This document shows, one piece after another, positions 10,837 to 24,000 of a stretch of DNA of 64,000 nucleotides. The translations under genes and the position numbers were made by a program. Source of the DNA: Axinella damicornis (lineage: Eukaryota; Porifera; Demospongiae; Axinellida; Axinellidae); contig OZ007513.1 of NCBI GenBank assembly GCA_963931865.1, positions 1,512,560-1,576,559 of the forward strand, read 5' to 3'. The notes beneath the pieces were generated by a model that was given only the letters and a program-made list of their open reading frames with translations, made no database searches and was not told the origin of the DNA. Position 1 is the first letter of the stretch. The number at the start of each line of letters is the position of its first letter.

Positions 10837-11974
10837 TACTTCTTGAAATGATGCAAAATAATTTCTTCCAGTCTGTCAGTTCTAGTTCAAGTGTTTTGCT
10901 CTGTTCCTGTGCTTTTGGAGAATTTCTGCATCCTGCATGCCAGGCAATGTCTGGTAACCTCAGACATTGGTGTTTGACAATGAACTCTAGGTATCTAGCA
11001 TGCATTGGAATATTATTATTAATTCCTAAAATCCTTATCCAGGATCTGTCTCACAGTACACAATGCAGATATTGGAAAATTATTTACATGCTGCCAGCAT
11101 ATATACTGTGCTGTTGTCAGTGCTATACTCTCAATGCTGCTGCTATAGTCATATAGCTAGACATCGATCATGCATATTGTACAAAATTAATGTATACTCA
11201 TCAATGTCTACGCATGCATGCCAGTTGTAGACTAATCATGGCAACTGCATGTTGGTGGTCCTCGTCATGCAGTTGCAGCTATACAGGGGTAACTCAAGAG
11301 TCGACATTCTTCTGTGCAGCCGATTTTGAGATAAGAAGCAATTCAATTTCATTGTTACTTCATATCCTGTACTGTAGGTACTATATCAAGAAGATAACCC
11401 AGCCATGCATGCAGATTGACTGATGGAGGTCCACAGAAAGAGGAGAGCAGTAAGTACATCTGGCGGCCAGTCCAGTGGACAGCCATCAATCTGCAGCATT
11501 ATTACGTAATCTGCTTGCAGTTAGTGTACGAGGCCCATGCATGCAGAAGGATATTGTGTGAGAGAGGAGCAGCTGGGAAGGCAGCATTATATTGCATGCA
11601 GTGACCTCCTTGTGAGCTTGATCGTGCTATGCCTGAGATATGCATGGATGCCTATATAACTGAAACTGTTGCATGACTTCACTCAAACACCTACTATGCT
11701 ATACATGCATGTACGTATGTATACATCTCAAATGACCAGGGTCATTTGCATGTTATTATAGTTCTTGGGTGCGACAACGCACCACATGCACATTATCACA
11801 TTGTGGAGTATGTTCTATGAACACTTGAATAACAATGATTCTCATAAAAATCAAGTAAAAATTGAGTTTCATCTAGAGCACATATATAGTTACATGTAGC
11901 TAGCTATGAAGTCTAACACATTAATATAGGTGACAAGTTTCAGTGGGAGATGGTTGTTTGAGAGATCAAACAAC
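10837..11974. other. 3' flank of gene B, nothing recognised
   Basis: This should contain the 3'UTR of gene B (minus strand). No AATAAA was seen on the minus strand near the stop. TGCATGCA runs are common. No other gene was recognised. Confidence 0.5.
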
Positions 11975-14900
11975 TTACAGAAAGTTTTGTTGTGTATAAT
12001 CTAAAGGGTTCTCAATGTTTGTAAGGCTTCCCCTTTTGTCACGACCATACGCTATAATCACCATCTTCTTGTATGACATTGAATCGATGATGTTGTGCTG
12101 GTAAAACTGCAGGAGGGTTGTGGAGTTGATCAAGTTCAACACACCAGCTGCCTCTTCATTGTAGTCAAACTGCAGCTGACCTGAGGAAGTAGGAGTACAG
12201 TTACAGCAGTTCACTGGTGTTTGTAGTCCCTGTACTTACCATTGCTGATCTGTTCCCAGAGGCGGGTGCTCTTGTCAGCAAGAGTGAGGTCCTTCCTCTG
12301 CAGTGCAGCCCTGTACACCTCCACCTGCCTCTCCCACTCCTCCCCTGTCACACTCCCACTCAGGTAGTCCTCAAAGGACTCCAGGAAGCTATCGATGCGC
12401 CTTAGCACCTCTCCGGGTTCATACTCCTGGCTCTGTACCACCACCTACAGTAGAGTTGCCATACTGAATACAGTATGCTGCATATACATTAGTATGCTGG
12501 TCAGTGGGCTCGATCATCATCTGCCTAAGAAGTTGTATGCTATTCAATGCCTACATCCAAAGCTCACCTCGAATGACCCCACACCCTCATTGACTCTGTT
12601 GCGACAGAATGCAACATAGCCAAGCTGCTGTATCGTCCGTAACTGGTAGAAACACTGATCCTGTACGGAATAAACAAACAAGTTGAACTGAATCTAGACC
12701 AGTTTTATATAGGAAGTAGCAAATCTAGAGATGTGGGTAGTCTCTCCTTACCCCCATTACTTGACCCAGTAGTCCCAGGAGGACAGACGTCCTCAGAGAG
12801 TCCAGGGAGCATGCTTGAGTGCCAGGTTCATCTGATGGGACCAAATGACACACACTGCCAACCTGGAAGAGCAATACACAAACTGAGACTCACTCAATAG
12901 CTACATACACACCCAATGTTCATACTTGCATGTGTGGCACTAAATCTTGTTCTTCCTTTCCTTCGATGCCCAATACATGATTGCATACAACACACCTGAA
13001 ACAGCACGTTGACAACCGAGTTCACATCTGCAGGATTCAGAGCAGGGATAATGATGCTGTAGTTGGCTCCAGGGGACAGGCTGACACGCCTCCTCATGAA
13101 GTGACCCACTGGGTGACTAAAAGTGAGTTTGGAAGCGAGGGGTGAAGCAAGGGTGCGAGTGTAGTTTACAGCCTGGAGCATGGGGGGAAGATTACAGTGT
13201 GGTGAAGATTGCACATTACCTAAACAAGTGGGATGTGTAAGACATGTATTGTAGTGACAGTAAACTCAGACCTGCGAGTGATTGAGGTTGCCATGTGCAA
13301 AGCAGAGCAGAGTGATATCGGACAGCAGGTGGTCACCAAACTGGACAATTTGATCCAGATCAAGTCCCTCCATCTCTGACAGCAGCTCCCAGTGTCTCCA
13401 GTAGGGCTGCTCGAGAACAACCCTGTGGAGAGGAGAACATCATTGTGCTGAACACTGGAGATTACATTGTTAGATGTATATTGAATGGTTGACTTACGAC
13501 TGTATGTATCGGTAGTAGTGGTATGGTAGGGTAGTGAGGTTGTAGTTTCTCAGGTACTCTGCTACAGCATCATTTGCCAGGTGGTAAAAGTTGTAACTCC
13601 CTTGTAGGGTAGCTCTGTCAGTGAGGGCTGTAGGAGCACATGCATGTATCTGAATTCATTACTATACCCACAACGCAATAAAAGAAACCATAAACTTATT
13701 TTTATTACTGGATACCTGCCTTGAGAATCATGAATGGTAGGTTAAAAACTTTGATGGCGTGCATACTGCACAAGAATATTGGAGAGGAGATGGTCCTCAT
13801 GATCTTGTTCATATAGAGTGGAACCTGTTTATAGTGGTCACCTTGGGACCAGTATTTTTGGCAACCATAGACAGGTGGCTGCTTTAAGCAGGTCATTTTG
13901 TATACTGGATTGGAACCAGCAGCAGTGACCATAATGAGAGAGGTGGCTGCCTTAAACAGTGACCACTATAGGCAGGTTCCACTGTACGTAGACAGATCAG
14001 ACAGACGCTCACCACCAGCCACCATGCTAATGAACTTCCTGAAGATGGCTGGGTCACTGAGTCCACTAAAACTGAGGGTGAGTCCGTTGGGAGAGGGGGA
14101 GAGAGAGTAGGAGTAGCCGACTTCCTTCGCAGCATACACTTTAGACTGTAGCACCGCATTCACCAGGGAGACAAACAGTACGGACTTTGCTGCACAAAGA
14201 GACAGATACAAATATGACATTATAAACCCCACACATGAAAGCAGCATATATCCCGCATTCTTGAACCTTAGGTTTGCTATGATACTAAGAAACCTTTTGC
14301 TGCCTCACATGGGATTCAAACCAATGTACGACCACTGGCTTTCAAGGCCAAAGTACTACCAACTGAGCTACTGAAGCAGTACAGATGGATATGAAATGTC
14401 AACCCTGATAAACAAGGTCTAGACCTCAGAACCATAAAGACACACAAATCATGGAACTGGACGTATAAGCATGCATATTTAGCTAAGAAGAAAGAAAAGA
14501 AACATTCGACCTCGGTGAATTTGTTTCCTACCACTCCATTCTGCAGTGGTCTCAGCATGTGATGTGTTGAGGTTACAGTGGAGGTAGACATGAGGCTCAT
14601 GGAACTCTGTGTCCTGCAACCACCACAGAGAAACACCTGCCAGGTCTGGGGAGGGAGAGAGGATGAATGAAGTCAAACTATACCTCAAAAGCCTAACTAT
14701 ATTTAAATTTTACTTACCATCAATGGGAACTTCCACGGGAGTGTTTGAGGCGTTCACTGGTGGTTCCAATACCCACATATCCTCAGGAATGAATTGGTTA
14801 GCTCCAGGAAGGTGCAGGTCACCGGAGACACTGTCAATCCGCCAGTAGTCAACCAGAGTAGTGGAGAGGTTGGTTTCTTGGTAAGGGGTGCCATAAATGG

Positions 14901-17460
14901 GCTCGTACTACGTAGGTAAAAATAATACAGAAACAAATGAATGCAAACAAAATTAATGCACAGCAAATCTCTGCCTTCTGAAAGCAGAAAAATAGCTATC
15001 ATATTATGTATCTACACTACCCATTAACATTTCACTCACAAACACCATAACAAATCCATGTAGTATACAAGTATATATCAGACCAAACCTGAACCCATGC
15101 AACTCCTGTGTTTGCCAGGAGGTAGCATGAGACCAGTTTTCCCCGAGCTCCCAGACGCCCGAGGACACAGTTCTTCCGCCCCTGAGCTTGGGGGACACTG
15201 CTGGGAGCCTAGATACTTACCCTGAAGGCTGCCCAGCATCCCGCCACAGGAAGGAGGTCCTATAACCTCCTTCCTCCCAGTTTAACCCTGCGTGTTAAAC
15301 TGCATTATAACAAACCTGTGTCAGGACAGGCCATGGCACAGGCACATCACCCTCTTGCGTCACAGTGGGACGGCTGCTGCCATTGAAATTGAGTTTCTGT
15401 GTCCCAATGAACACCACACTGTTGTCTGGAGTGAGGTAGCTCAGAGTGTCAGTCACCAGAGTGGAATTGAAGAGGAAGCGATATGGAGAGGCTAGGAAAT
15501 CAGCTGGGTCCGTAACAAGACGCATTGCTTCTGAGATAGTTCTATGGGGAGGTGTGTGTGAAGGAGGTGGACATGAGGGCAATGAAGGGGAGAGAGGTAC
15601 AAATGAGAACCAGGATAGCTTGCTGATAACACATAGCATAACCTATGCAACTTACACAGCGTAGTCACTGGGTTTGTCTCTCTCAGCATAGTCAAACTTC
15701 AGCAGGTTGACTCTCACGAAGTCATCCCACTGCTGCATCCCAAGATTACCCTGGAGCAACCTCATGTACTCAAATACGATTGCAACAACTTCACTGATGT
15801 GAAGCAGACCATCATTGGTGACGTCGATTGAAACAAATAGCAGTGAATAAGAATCCGTACCAATTTCTGTACCCGCAGACAGACTGGTGGCATAGCGCTC
15901 GTTTCGTAACTTGGATAGAATGCTCCCCTCGCCTTCGTGACCTATGTACCTAGTCAGGAACTGAGACATGGCATTCCTATACTTGTACTGCAAGGGAGGG
16001 GTCTGCCAGTAGATGTGAAGTGTGTTCTTATCAGCCACAGTGTAGTAGTGCACAATCGTCCCATTGTACCCGGGAGGGAAGGAGGTTGTGTTGAATGTGG
16101 GAGCACTGACACCATGATTGATGATAGGGGAAAAGGACTTATTAGCTACCAACGTCATGTTCTCAATGGGGTCCCTGCCATATATCACCAGCTGCATCTG
16201 AGGAGAGTATGGAGAGAGATATAGAGGAGGAACACATGGGGAGGAATGTGAAGTTGAAGGAGGGTTGAAAAGGAGGGGATCCAGAGAGAGAAAAAGAAGC
16301 TAGGAGGTTTCTACTAGCTTCTTCCCAGCCTCTCCCACATGAAGCTGGGCGGGGCCTGGAAATGAGGCTAGGATTCTACATTGAGGGATACAAAGGAGTT
16401 TATAGTGGTATACCATTATGGGTTAGTGTTGTTATTGTTTAGTACCACAACGTTAGTTTGGCAAAGTGGAATTTGCCTTAAGTTTAGAGTTGACAAAATT
16501 ACTTGTGTACTTATCCTGATACTGAACCCTACAATTGTATACGTGGAGCCTATACAAAACCAAAGGCATTTGATCAGTATACATGCAATGTGTATCCATA
16601 ATATGTGGGAATAGAAGGAAACAAACATACCTGGTTTGCTGAGTAGTGAGTGCTGTAGTAATTGTGAAGGTATTCCAGGATATTAGAGTTGTCGAGAGAT
16701 TGTAAATTTCCTGTTGCAAATTGAGAAAATGGGTGGGCAGGATTTGACACGTGCTTTAGAAGCTGCCACAATCTCCATTCGTCAGACTGCAAGTTCTTTT
16801 CATGCTCTGCATTAACGGCATGTGATTCATTGCTGACAGCCCCAGGAGTGAATAGAGGAGCAATGAAGAACTGAGCAAACATGTCCAGTGCATGCTCAAG
16901 GTAATCTGCCTCCACTGAAAAGTAGTAATCTGTTTCCTGTGTTGAGGTGAACGCATTATCATACCCCCCATGGGTTGAGAGGAAGTTTGAATAAATGTGT
17001 TCATTGGAATACTTTTGTGTCCCCAGGAACAGCATGTGCTCGCAGAAGTGGGCCAGTCCCTGCACCTCTGGTCGGTCACTGAAGGACCCCACTGCTACAT
17101 CCATTGCCGCAGCAGAGATGTTTGAATCTGGGTCAGAGATGAGCAGAACGCGAAGCTGGTTGTCCAGACACAGTACCTGATAGGTACGGTCATCCATTGC
17201 AGATTTATTAACCATGCCACTTTCACAAGCTGCTTGGGGTGGTAGTGGCTGCAGTGCAGTTCGGTTCAGTTGTGTATAGTCCAGAGGATTCTCAATGTTG
17301 ATAATGCTTCCATTCTTGTCGTGACCATACGCTATAATCACAATCTTCTTGTATGTAGTTGAATCAATGATGTTGTGGTGGTAGAATTGCAGGAGGGTTG
17401 CAGAGTTGATGGAGTCCAACACACCAGCTGCCTCTTCATTGTAGTCAAACTGCAGCTGAC
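11975..17460 (-). CDS. Unit B3: terminal insulysin-like M16 unit of gene B
   Basis: It begins in fusion exon 17460-16631 (HFCEH and EHEKN intact). Further exons: 16197-15656, 15541-15316, 14907-14718, 14645-14532, 14189-14013, 13627-13498, 13422-13272, 13172-12996, 12862-12752, 12660-12568, 12444-12240, 12180-11975. The last exon ends IENPLDYTQQNFL then TAA, replacing the linker found at internal junctions. The TAA is inside CTGTAAGTTG, which also looks like a splice donor. The 15541 exon begins with A where the other copies mostly have G, a silent change in a split Val codon. Confidence 0.85.
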
Positions 17461-18032
17461 CTGAGGAAGCAACAGTATGAGTTGACGGCACTGTGGATAC
17501 CACAAGACATACTTCCCCTCAGAGCATCAGTGAATCAAACTTATCCTGATATGACACTGAGACAACCCCATTGCATGCAGGCTGCCCTACACAGCTCCAT
17601 GCAGCAGGTCACATCTACTGCCTGTTCATGTTGTGCTCTTTCAAAGAGCGCTAGCAAAAATGACTGCTATTGGTTCTCGTGATCCACCTGATGCTCATGT
17701 ATGAATCTGTATTTTCCATTCTAGTCACTGTTTTCATCACTTACCATTGCTGATCTGTTCCCAGAGGCGGCTGCTCTTGTCAGCAAGAGTGAGGTCCCTC
17801 CTCTGCAGTGCAGCCCTGTACACCTCCACCTGCCTCTCCCACTCCTCCCCCGTCACACTCCCACTCAGGTAGTCCTCAAAGGACTCCAGGAAGCTATCGA
17901 TGCGCCTCAAAACCTCTCCTGGTTCATACTCCTGGCTCTGTACCACCACCTATAGTATAAAGACCAAGCACATTGATGGAGCAAGGTACATTTATAGCGA
18001 ATTTGGTATCTAGTATAGTACAACGTATGCTG

Positions 18033-18064
<32 letters not shown>

Positions 18065-21000
18065 TAACAGCCTTACAGACATTAAATTTAATTACAGTAC
18101 CTATGCATATACACTTGCTCAAATTTCCATCGCAAACTACATGCTTAGTTCCTGCTCAGCAATAGCTTACCTCGAATGACCCGATACCCTCGTTGACTCT
18201 GTTGTGACAGAATGCAACGTAGCCGAGCTGCTGTATCGTCCGTAACTGGTAGAAACACTGATCCTGCCAGTTAATGGAACAGTAAATAGATTAGGTTTTG
18301 TAACATAAGATCCAAATTACCATTACCTATACTATGCTGGGAATCATTATAGAACTGTCCTTACCCCCATTACTTGACTCAGTAGCCCCAGGAGGACAGA
18401 CGTCCTCAGAGAGTCAAGGGAGCATGCGTGAGTGCTAGGTTCATCTGACGGGACCAGATGACACACACTGCCAACCTGATGAAGAACACAGGCATAACAA
18501 GTTAAATGCAGGGCACTGTGAGGTGACCATAGAGTCATTGTGATCTACATAGGTTTAGGGAACTGCAAGTGCTCTAAATAAAGGGATTGAAGTTGGGAAC
18601 ACGTGATTGACCTTAGCGCAATCTCAGACTACATTCTCACACAGAGTTCAAACACATGCACAACACAGGAACTGTGGGTCAGGCTGAAGTAGCCTCGTTC
18701 CCAGGCCACGCGGCCTGGGAACGAGGCTAAGGCTGAAGTAGCTATAGGCACCTGAAACAGCACGTTGACAACCGAGTTCACATCCTCAGGATTCAGAGCA
18801 GGAATAACGATGCTGTAGTTGGCCCCAGGAGACAGTTCGACACGCCTCCTCATGAAGTGACCCACTGGATGGCTTGCAGTCAGTGTAGAGGAGAGGGGTG
18901 AGGCCAGGGTGCGAGTGTAGCTCACAGCCTGGAGGGGGGTGGACCGTGCAGTAAAGTACTGTGATGTGAGGGAGCTGGTTTGAGAAACAAACTGTTAAGT
19001 GTGTTGTCCACTAGCTGGTGTGCACGCAGTACCACGTCCTTAAGCTGACCTGTGACTGGTTCAGGTTGCCATGTGCAAAGCAGAGTAGGGTAATATCGGA
19101 CAGCAGGTTGTCAGCAAACGGGGCAATATCATTCAGTCCAAGTCCCTCCATCTCTGACAGTAACTCCCAGTGTCTCCAGTAGGGCTGCTCAAGAACAACC
19201 CTGTTGAGAAGAGAAACATCAGCATCTGAACACTGGAGATTTCTTACATTGACTGGTTGACTTACGACTGTATGTATCGGTAGTAGTGGTATGGTAGGGT
19301 AGTGAGGTTGTAGTTTCTCAGGTACTCCGCTACAGTGTCGTTTGCCAGGTCGTAAAATTTGTAACTCCCTTGTAGGGTAGCTCTGTCAGTGAGGGCTGCA
19401 GGAGCACATGAGTGTATGCATAAGTAGGGAGAGTGGAGAGGACAGAAAGGGACTAACATTCACAATCCCATTGGAAGCATATGTGAATGGACACTCACCA
19501 CCAGCCACTGTGCTAATGAACTTCCTGAAGATGACTGGGTCACTGAGTCCACTAAAACTGAGGGTGAGTCCGTTGGGGGAGGGGGAGAGAGAGTAGGAGT
19601 AGCCAACTTCCTTTGCTGCATACACTTTAGACTGCAGCACCGCATTCACCAGAGAGGCAAACAGCACGGACTTTGCTGAAAGATAGAAAAATCACGCACT
19701 GTTGCACACAGCTACAGTTAACAAATCCACTACAATACTAGTATATATATGAGATACGAGTCGAGTACGTAGCTCATGATGGATTCAACTCATATACTGA
19801 CAAACCAAAACTTTTACATTCCCTTCAAGATGTAGATACACTTATATGACATGCTTGTCTGAACAATTGCACTTCAGTACTGGATATTCTGTCACTTGCA
19901 GCCTGGGTGGAGCCTCACATAAAGTCAAGCATGAAAGCTGCACAGGCACTCTGCAAACACTAGCAGTGCTGATGGCAATGTCCGTTATGACACTATACAT
20001 GCATCAGATGCGTGAGTGACATGCACTGTACTGTTTGTTTCCTACCACTCCATTCTGCAGTAGTCTCAGCATGTGATGTGTTGAGGTTACAGTGGAGGTA
20101 GACATGAGGCTCATGGAACTCTGTGTCCTGCAACCACCACAGAGAAACACCTGGCAGGTCTGGGGTGGGAGGGGGAGAGAATTATTGGAAGACGAACTAT
20201 ATACCTCAAAGCACTATATGACCATATATACTTACCATCGATGGGAACTTCGACGGGAGTGTTTGAGGCATTGACCGGTGGTTCCAATACCTCCAAATCC
20301 TCAGGAATGAATTGGTTGGTTCCAGGAAGATGCAGGTCTGTGGAAATATCTCTGTCTTCCGACCAGTAGTTAACCAGAGCAGTGGAGAGGTTGGTTTCTT
20401 GGTAAGGGGTGTCATAAATGGGCTCGTACTAGGTCAACAGAGAGAAACAGGCCATAATGTCAAGTTGTCAATGACATTACATACCAATCCTCATCAATTG
20501 CAGAACCATTCTCTGCCTTTAAAGCAGAAAGACAGAAACTATATTTTCTGGATTCTCCGTACTATGTATATAGCAGCAAACCTGTGTCAGTACTGGCCAC
20601 GGCACATTCACAGGGCTCTCTTGTCTCACAATGGGACGGCTGCTGCCATTGAAATTGAGTTTCTGTGTCCCAATGAACACCACACTGTTGTCTGGAGTGA
20701 GGTAGCTCAGAGTGTCAGCCACCAGAGTGGAGTTGAAGAGGAAGCGATATGGAGAGGCTAGGAAATCAGCTGGGTCCGTAGCAAGACGCATTGCCTCTGA
20801 GATGGTCCTGTGGGTAGAGGTGTGTGTTAAGGAGGTGGAGATGTGGAGAAGGAAGGAGAGAGAGAAGTATAAATGGGAGCCAGGATAATTCACCAATCAC
20901 ATGTAGCATAACTCATGCACACCTTATAGATCAGCAAACTAATGTACAAAACACCTTGCACGAGGAAAGGCATCTGAATCTTTAGTGTTTCTGTCCATCT

Positions 21001-24000
21001 ACCATACCCACAGTACCGTAAGCGCTCTAAATTATACAAGCATGAGAAGCAACTTACACAGTGTAGTCACTGGGTTTGTCTCTCTCAGCATAGTCAAATT
21101 TCAGCTTGTTGACCCTCACAAAGTCATTCCATTCCTCCACCCCAAGATTACCCTGGAGCAACCTTATGTACTGAAACACAGTGGCAATAATTTCACTGAT
21201 GTGAGGTAGGCCATCGTCAGGGACGTCGATTGAAACAAACAGCAGTGAATAAGAATCCGTGTTAACTTCCATACCAGCAGACAGACTGGTGGCCAAGCGC
21301 TCATTTATCAGATGTGACAAAATGCTCCCCTCACCTTCGTGACCTATGTACCTAGTCAGGAACTGAGACATGGCATTCCTATACTTGTACTGCAAGGGAG
21401 GAGTCTGCCAGTAGATGTGAAGTGTGTTCTTATCCGCCACAGTGTAGTAGTGCACAATCTTCCCATTGTATCCGGGAGGGAAAGAGGTTGTGTTGAATGT
21501 GGGAGCACTGACACCACGATCGGTGATAGGGGAGAAGTACTCGCTAGCCCACAGTACCAGGTTCGCAATGGGGTCCCTGCCATATATCACCAGCTGCATC
21601 TAGGGACAGTATTATGGAATAGGAGGAACGTGAAGTTGATGGAATGAGAAGAATAGGGCTGAAAAGGTGCGCATGGGGAAGAGAAGCAAGGAGGTTTTAC
21701 TAGCTTTCTTCCCAGCCTCTCCCACATGAAGATGGGTGGGGGCCCGGGAACGAGGCTAGGTTTCCACAATGCAGGATACAAAGGAGCTTATAGTTGGACT
21801 ACCATTAAGGCAACTGGAATAATAGTTTAAAGTTGACAAGTTTACTTGTGCCGATACATACTGCATCCAGTATTGTATTGATTCTGAACCACAGGATTGT
21901 ATTACGATTGTATAAGTGGAGCCTACACATGCAACCGAAGTATCAAGTGCATACGATCAAGTATTGGTATGTGTCGTGAAATGAGAAACGGGTGGGAATC
22001 AAAACATAATTCACTAATTCCAATTCATGTAGCTAGTAAGTGCTCACAAATTTATAGGAATGGAAGGACACAAGACATGACTACTTCACGAAGAGGGTAC
22101 CTGGTTTGCTGAGTAGTGAGTGCTGTAGTAATCGTGAAGGTCCTCCAGGATATTAGGGTTGTTGAGAGTTTGCAAGTTTCCAGTTGCAAATTGAGAAAAT
22201 GGGTGGGCAGGATTTGACACGTGCTTTAGAAGCTGCCACAATCGCCATTCGTCAGACTGCAAGTTCTTTTCGTGCTCTGCATTAACAGCGTGTGATTCAT
22301 TGCTGACAGCCCCAGGAGTGAACAGAGGAGCTATGAAGAACTGAGCAAACATGTCCAGTGCATGCTCAAGGTAATCTTTCTCCACTGAAAAGTAGTAATC
22401 TGTTTCCTGTGTTGAGGTGAACGCATTATCGTACCCCCCATGGGTTGAGAGGAAGTTTGAATAAATGTGTTCATTGGGATACTTTTGTGTTCCCAGGAAC
22501 AGCATGTGCTCGCAGAAGTGGGCCAGTCCCTGCACCTCTGGTGGGTCACTGAAGGACCCCACCGCTACATCCATTGCTGCAGCAGAGATGTTTGAATCCG
22601 GGTCAGAGATGAGTAGAACGCGAAGCTCGTTGTCCAGACACAGTACCTGATAGGTACGATCATCCATTGCGGATTTATTAACCATGCCACTTTGACAAGC
22701 TGCTTGGGGTGGTAGTGGCTGCAGTGCAGTTCGGTTCAGTTGTGTATAGTCCAGAGGATTCTCAATGTTGACAATGTCCCCATTTTTGTCATGACCGTAA
22801 GCTACAAACACAATCTTCTTATATGAAGTAGTATCGACAATGTTGTGCTGGTAGAACTGCGAGAGGGTTGCAGAGTTGATGGAGTCCAACACACCAGCTG
22901 CCTCTTCATTGTAGTCAAACTGCAGCTGACCTGAGGAAGTAACAGTATGAACTGACAGCACTGTGGATACCACAAGACAATTCCTTTCAGAAGGTATTGG
23001 TTGTAATTTTATTCAGGGTTTCACTCTATTGTAAGGTAGATCTTGCTTGTTGCCAATGTTCTTTATAATATGTCATTTCTCTTGTTCAGCTATTCTGCTC
23101 TCACAGTCCACACATATTTCACTGCCCAATTGTATTAGTCAGTGCCCCCAACCTCTCTTCATTTACCATTGCTGATTTGTTTCCAGAGGCGGCTGCTCTT
23201 GTCAGCAAGAGTGAGGTCCCTCCTCTGCAGTGCAGCCCTGTACACCTCCACCTGCCTCTCCCACTCCTCCCCCGTCACACTCCCACTCAGGTAGTCCTCA
23301 AAGGACTCCAGGAAGCTATCGATGCGCCTCAACAGCTCTCCTGGTTCATACTCCTGGCTCTGTACCACCACCTACAGTAGAAAGTGACGGGACCAGTACA
23401 TTCATAATGAATGAGTAGTGAATATGTGACTTACATAGCCTCGTTCCCAGTCTCACGCCCAGCTTTCCGTCGCTTGCAGTACATTAAATACCAGGCTCAG
23501 AGGCTTGCGGGAAGCAGAAGTATTAGCTACGTTAGGACGGACGTTTGAACTCAGCATGTGCAAGATGCTGTCTCAGATGTTGGGAGCAATGTGTGCTCTT
23601 GGTAGTAAAGCGTTAATCCAGCGGCTGTATGTGTTTTACCGGTATAGACTGATGTTGCTATATGTACCATTTTGCTAGCCACCTTGCACAGTGTACCTCC
23701 GACTCAACTTCAGTTTCCACATTGTTCACTACTTTGGGCTTACACATAGTCTACATGCATGCACTGGACCATACTAAACGTACTAGGTGCATGGAGCTGG
23801 GGGGAGTATTTGCTTCTTTGCAACAGACATTTACCATTCACATTACTATTTAAACCTGCATACCCACAGGAACATACTAAACATAATTATGGGGGAATTG
23901 CTTTACTTTATATGCTGGCTAAAACCTCATACTGTGCACAACTGCATAGTTGCCTCACTTCCTGCTCAGCAATAGCTCACCTCAAATGACCCTACACCCT

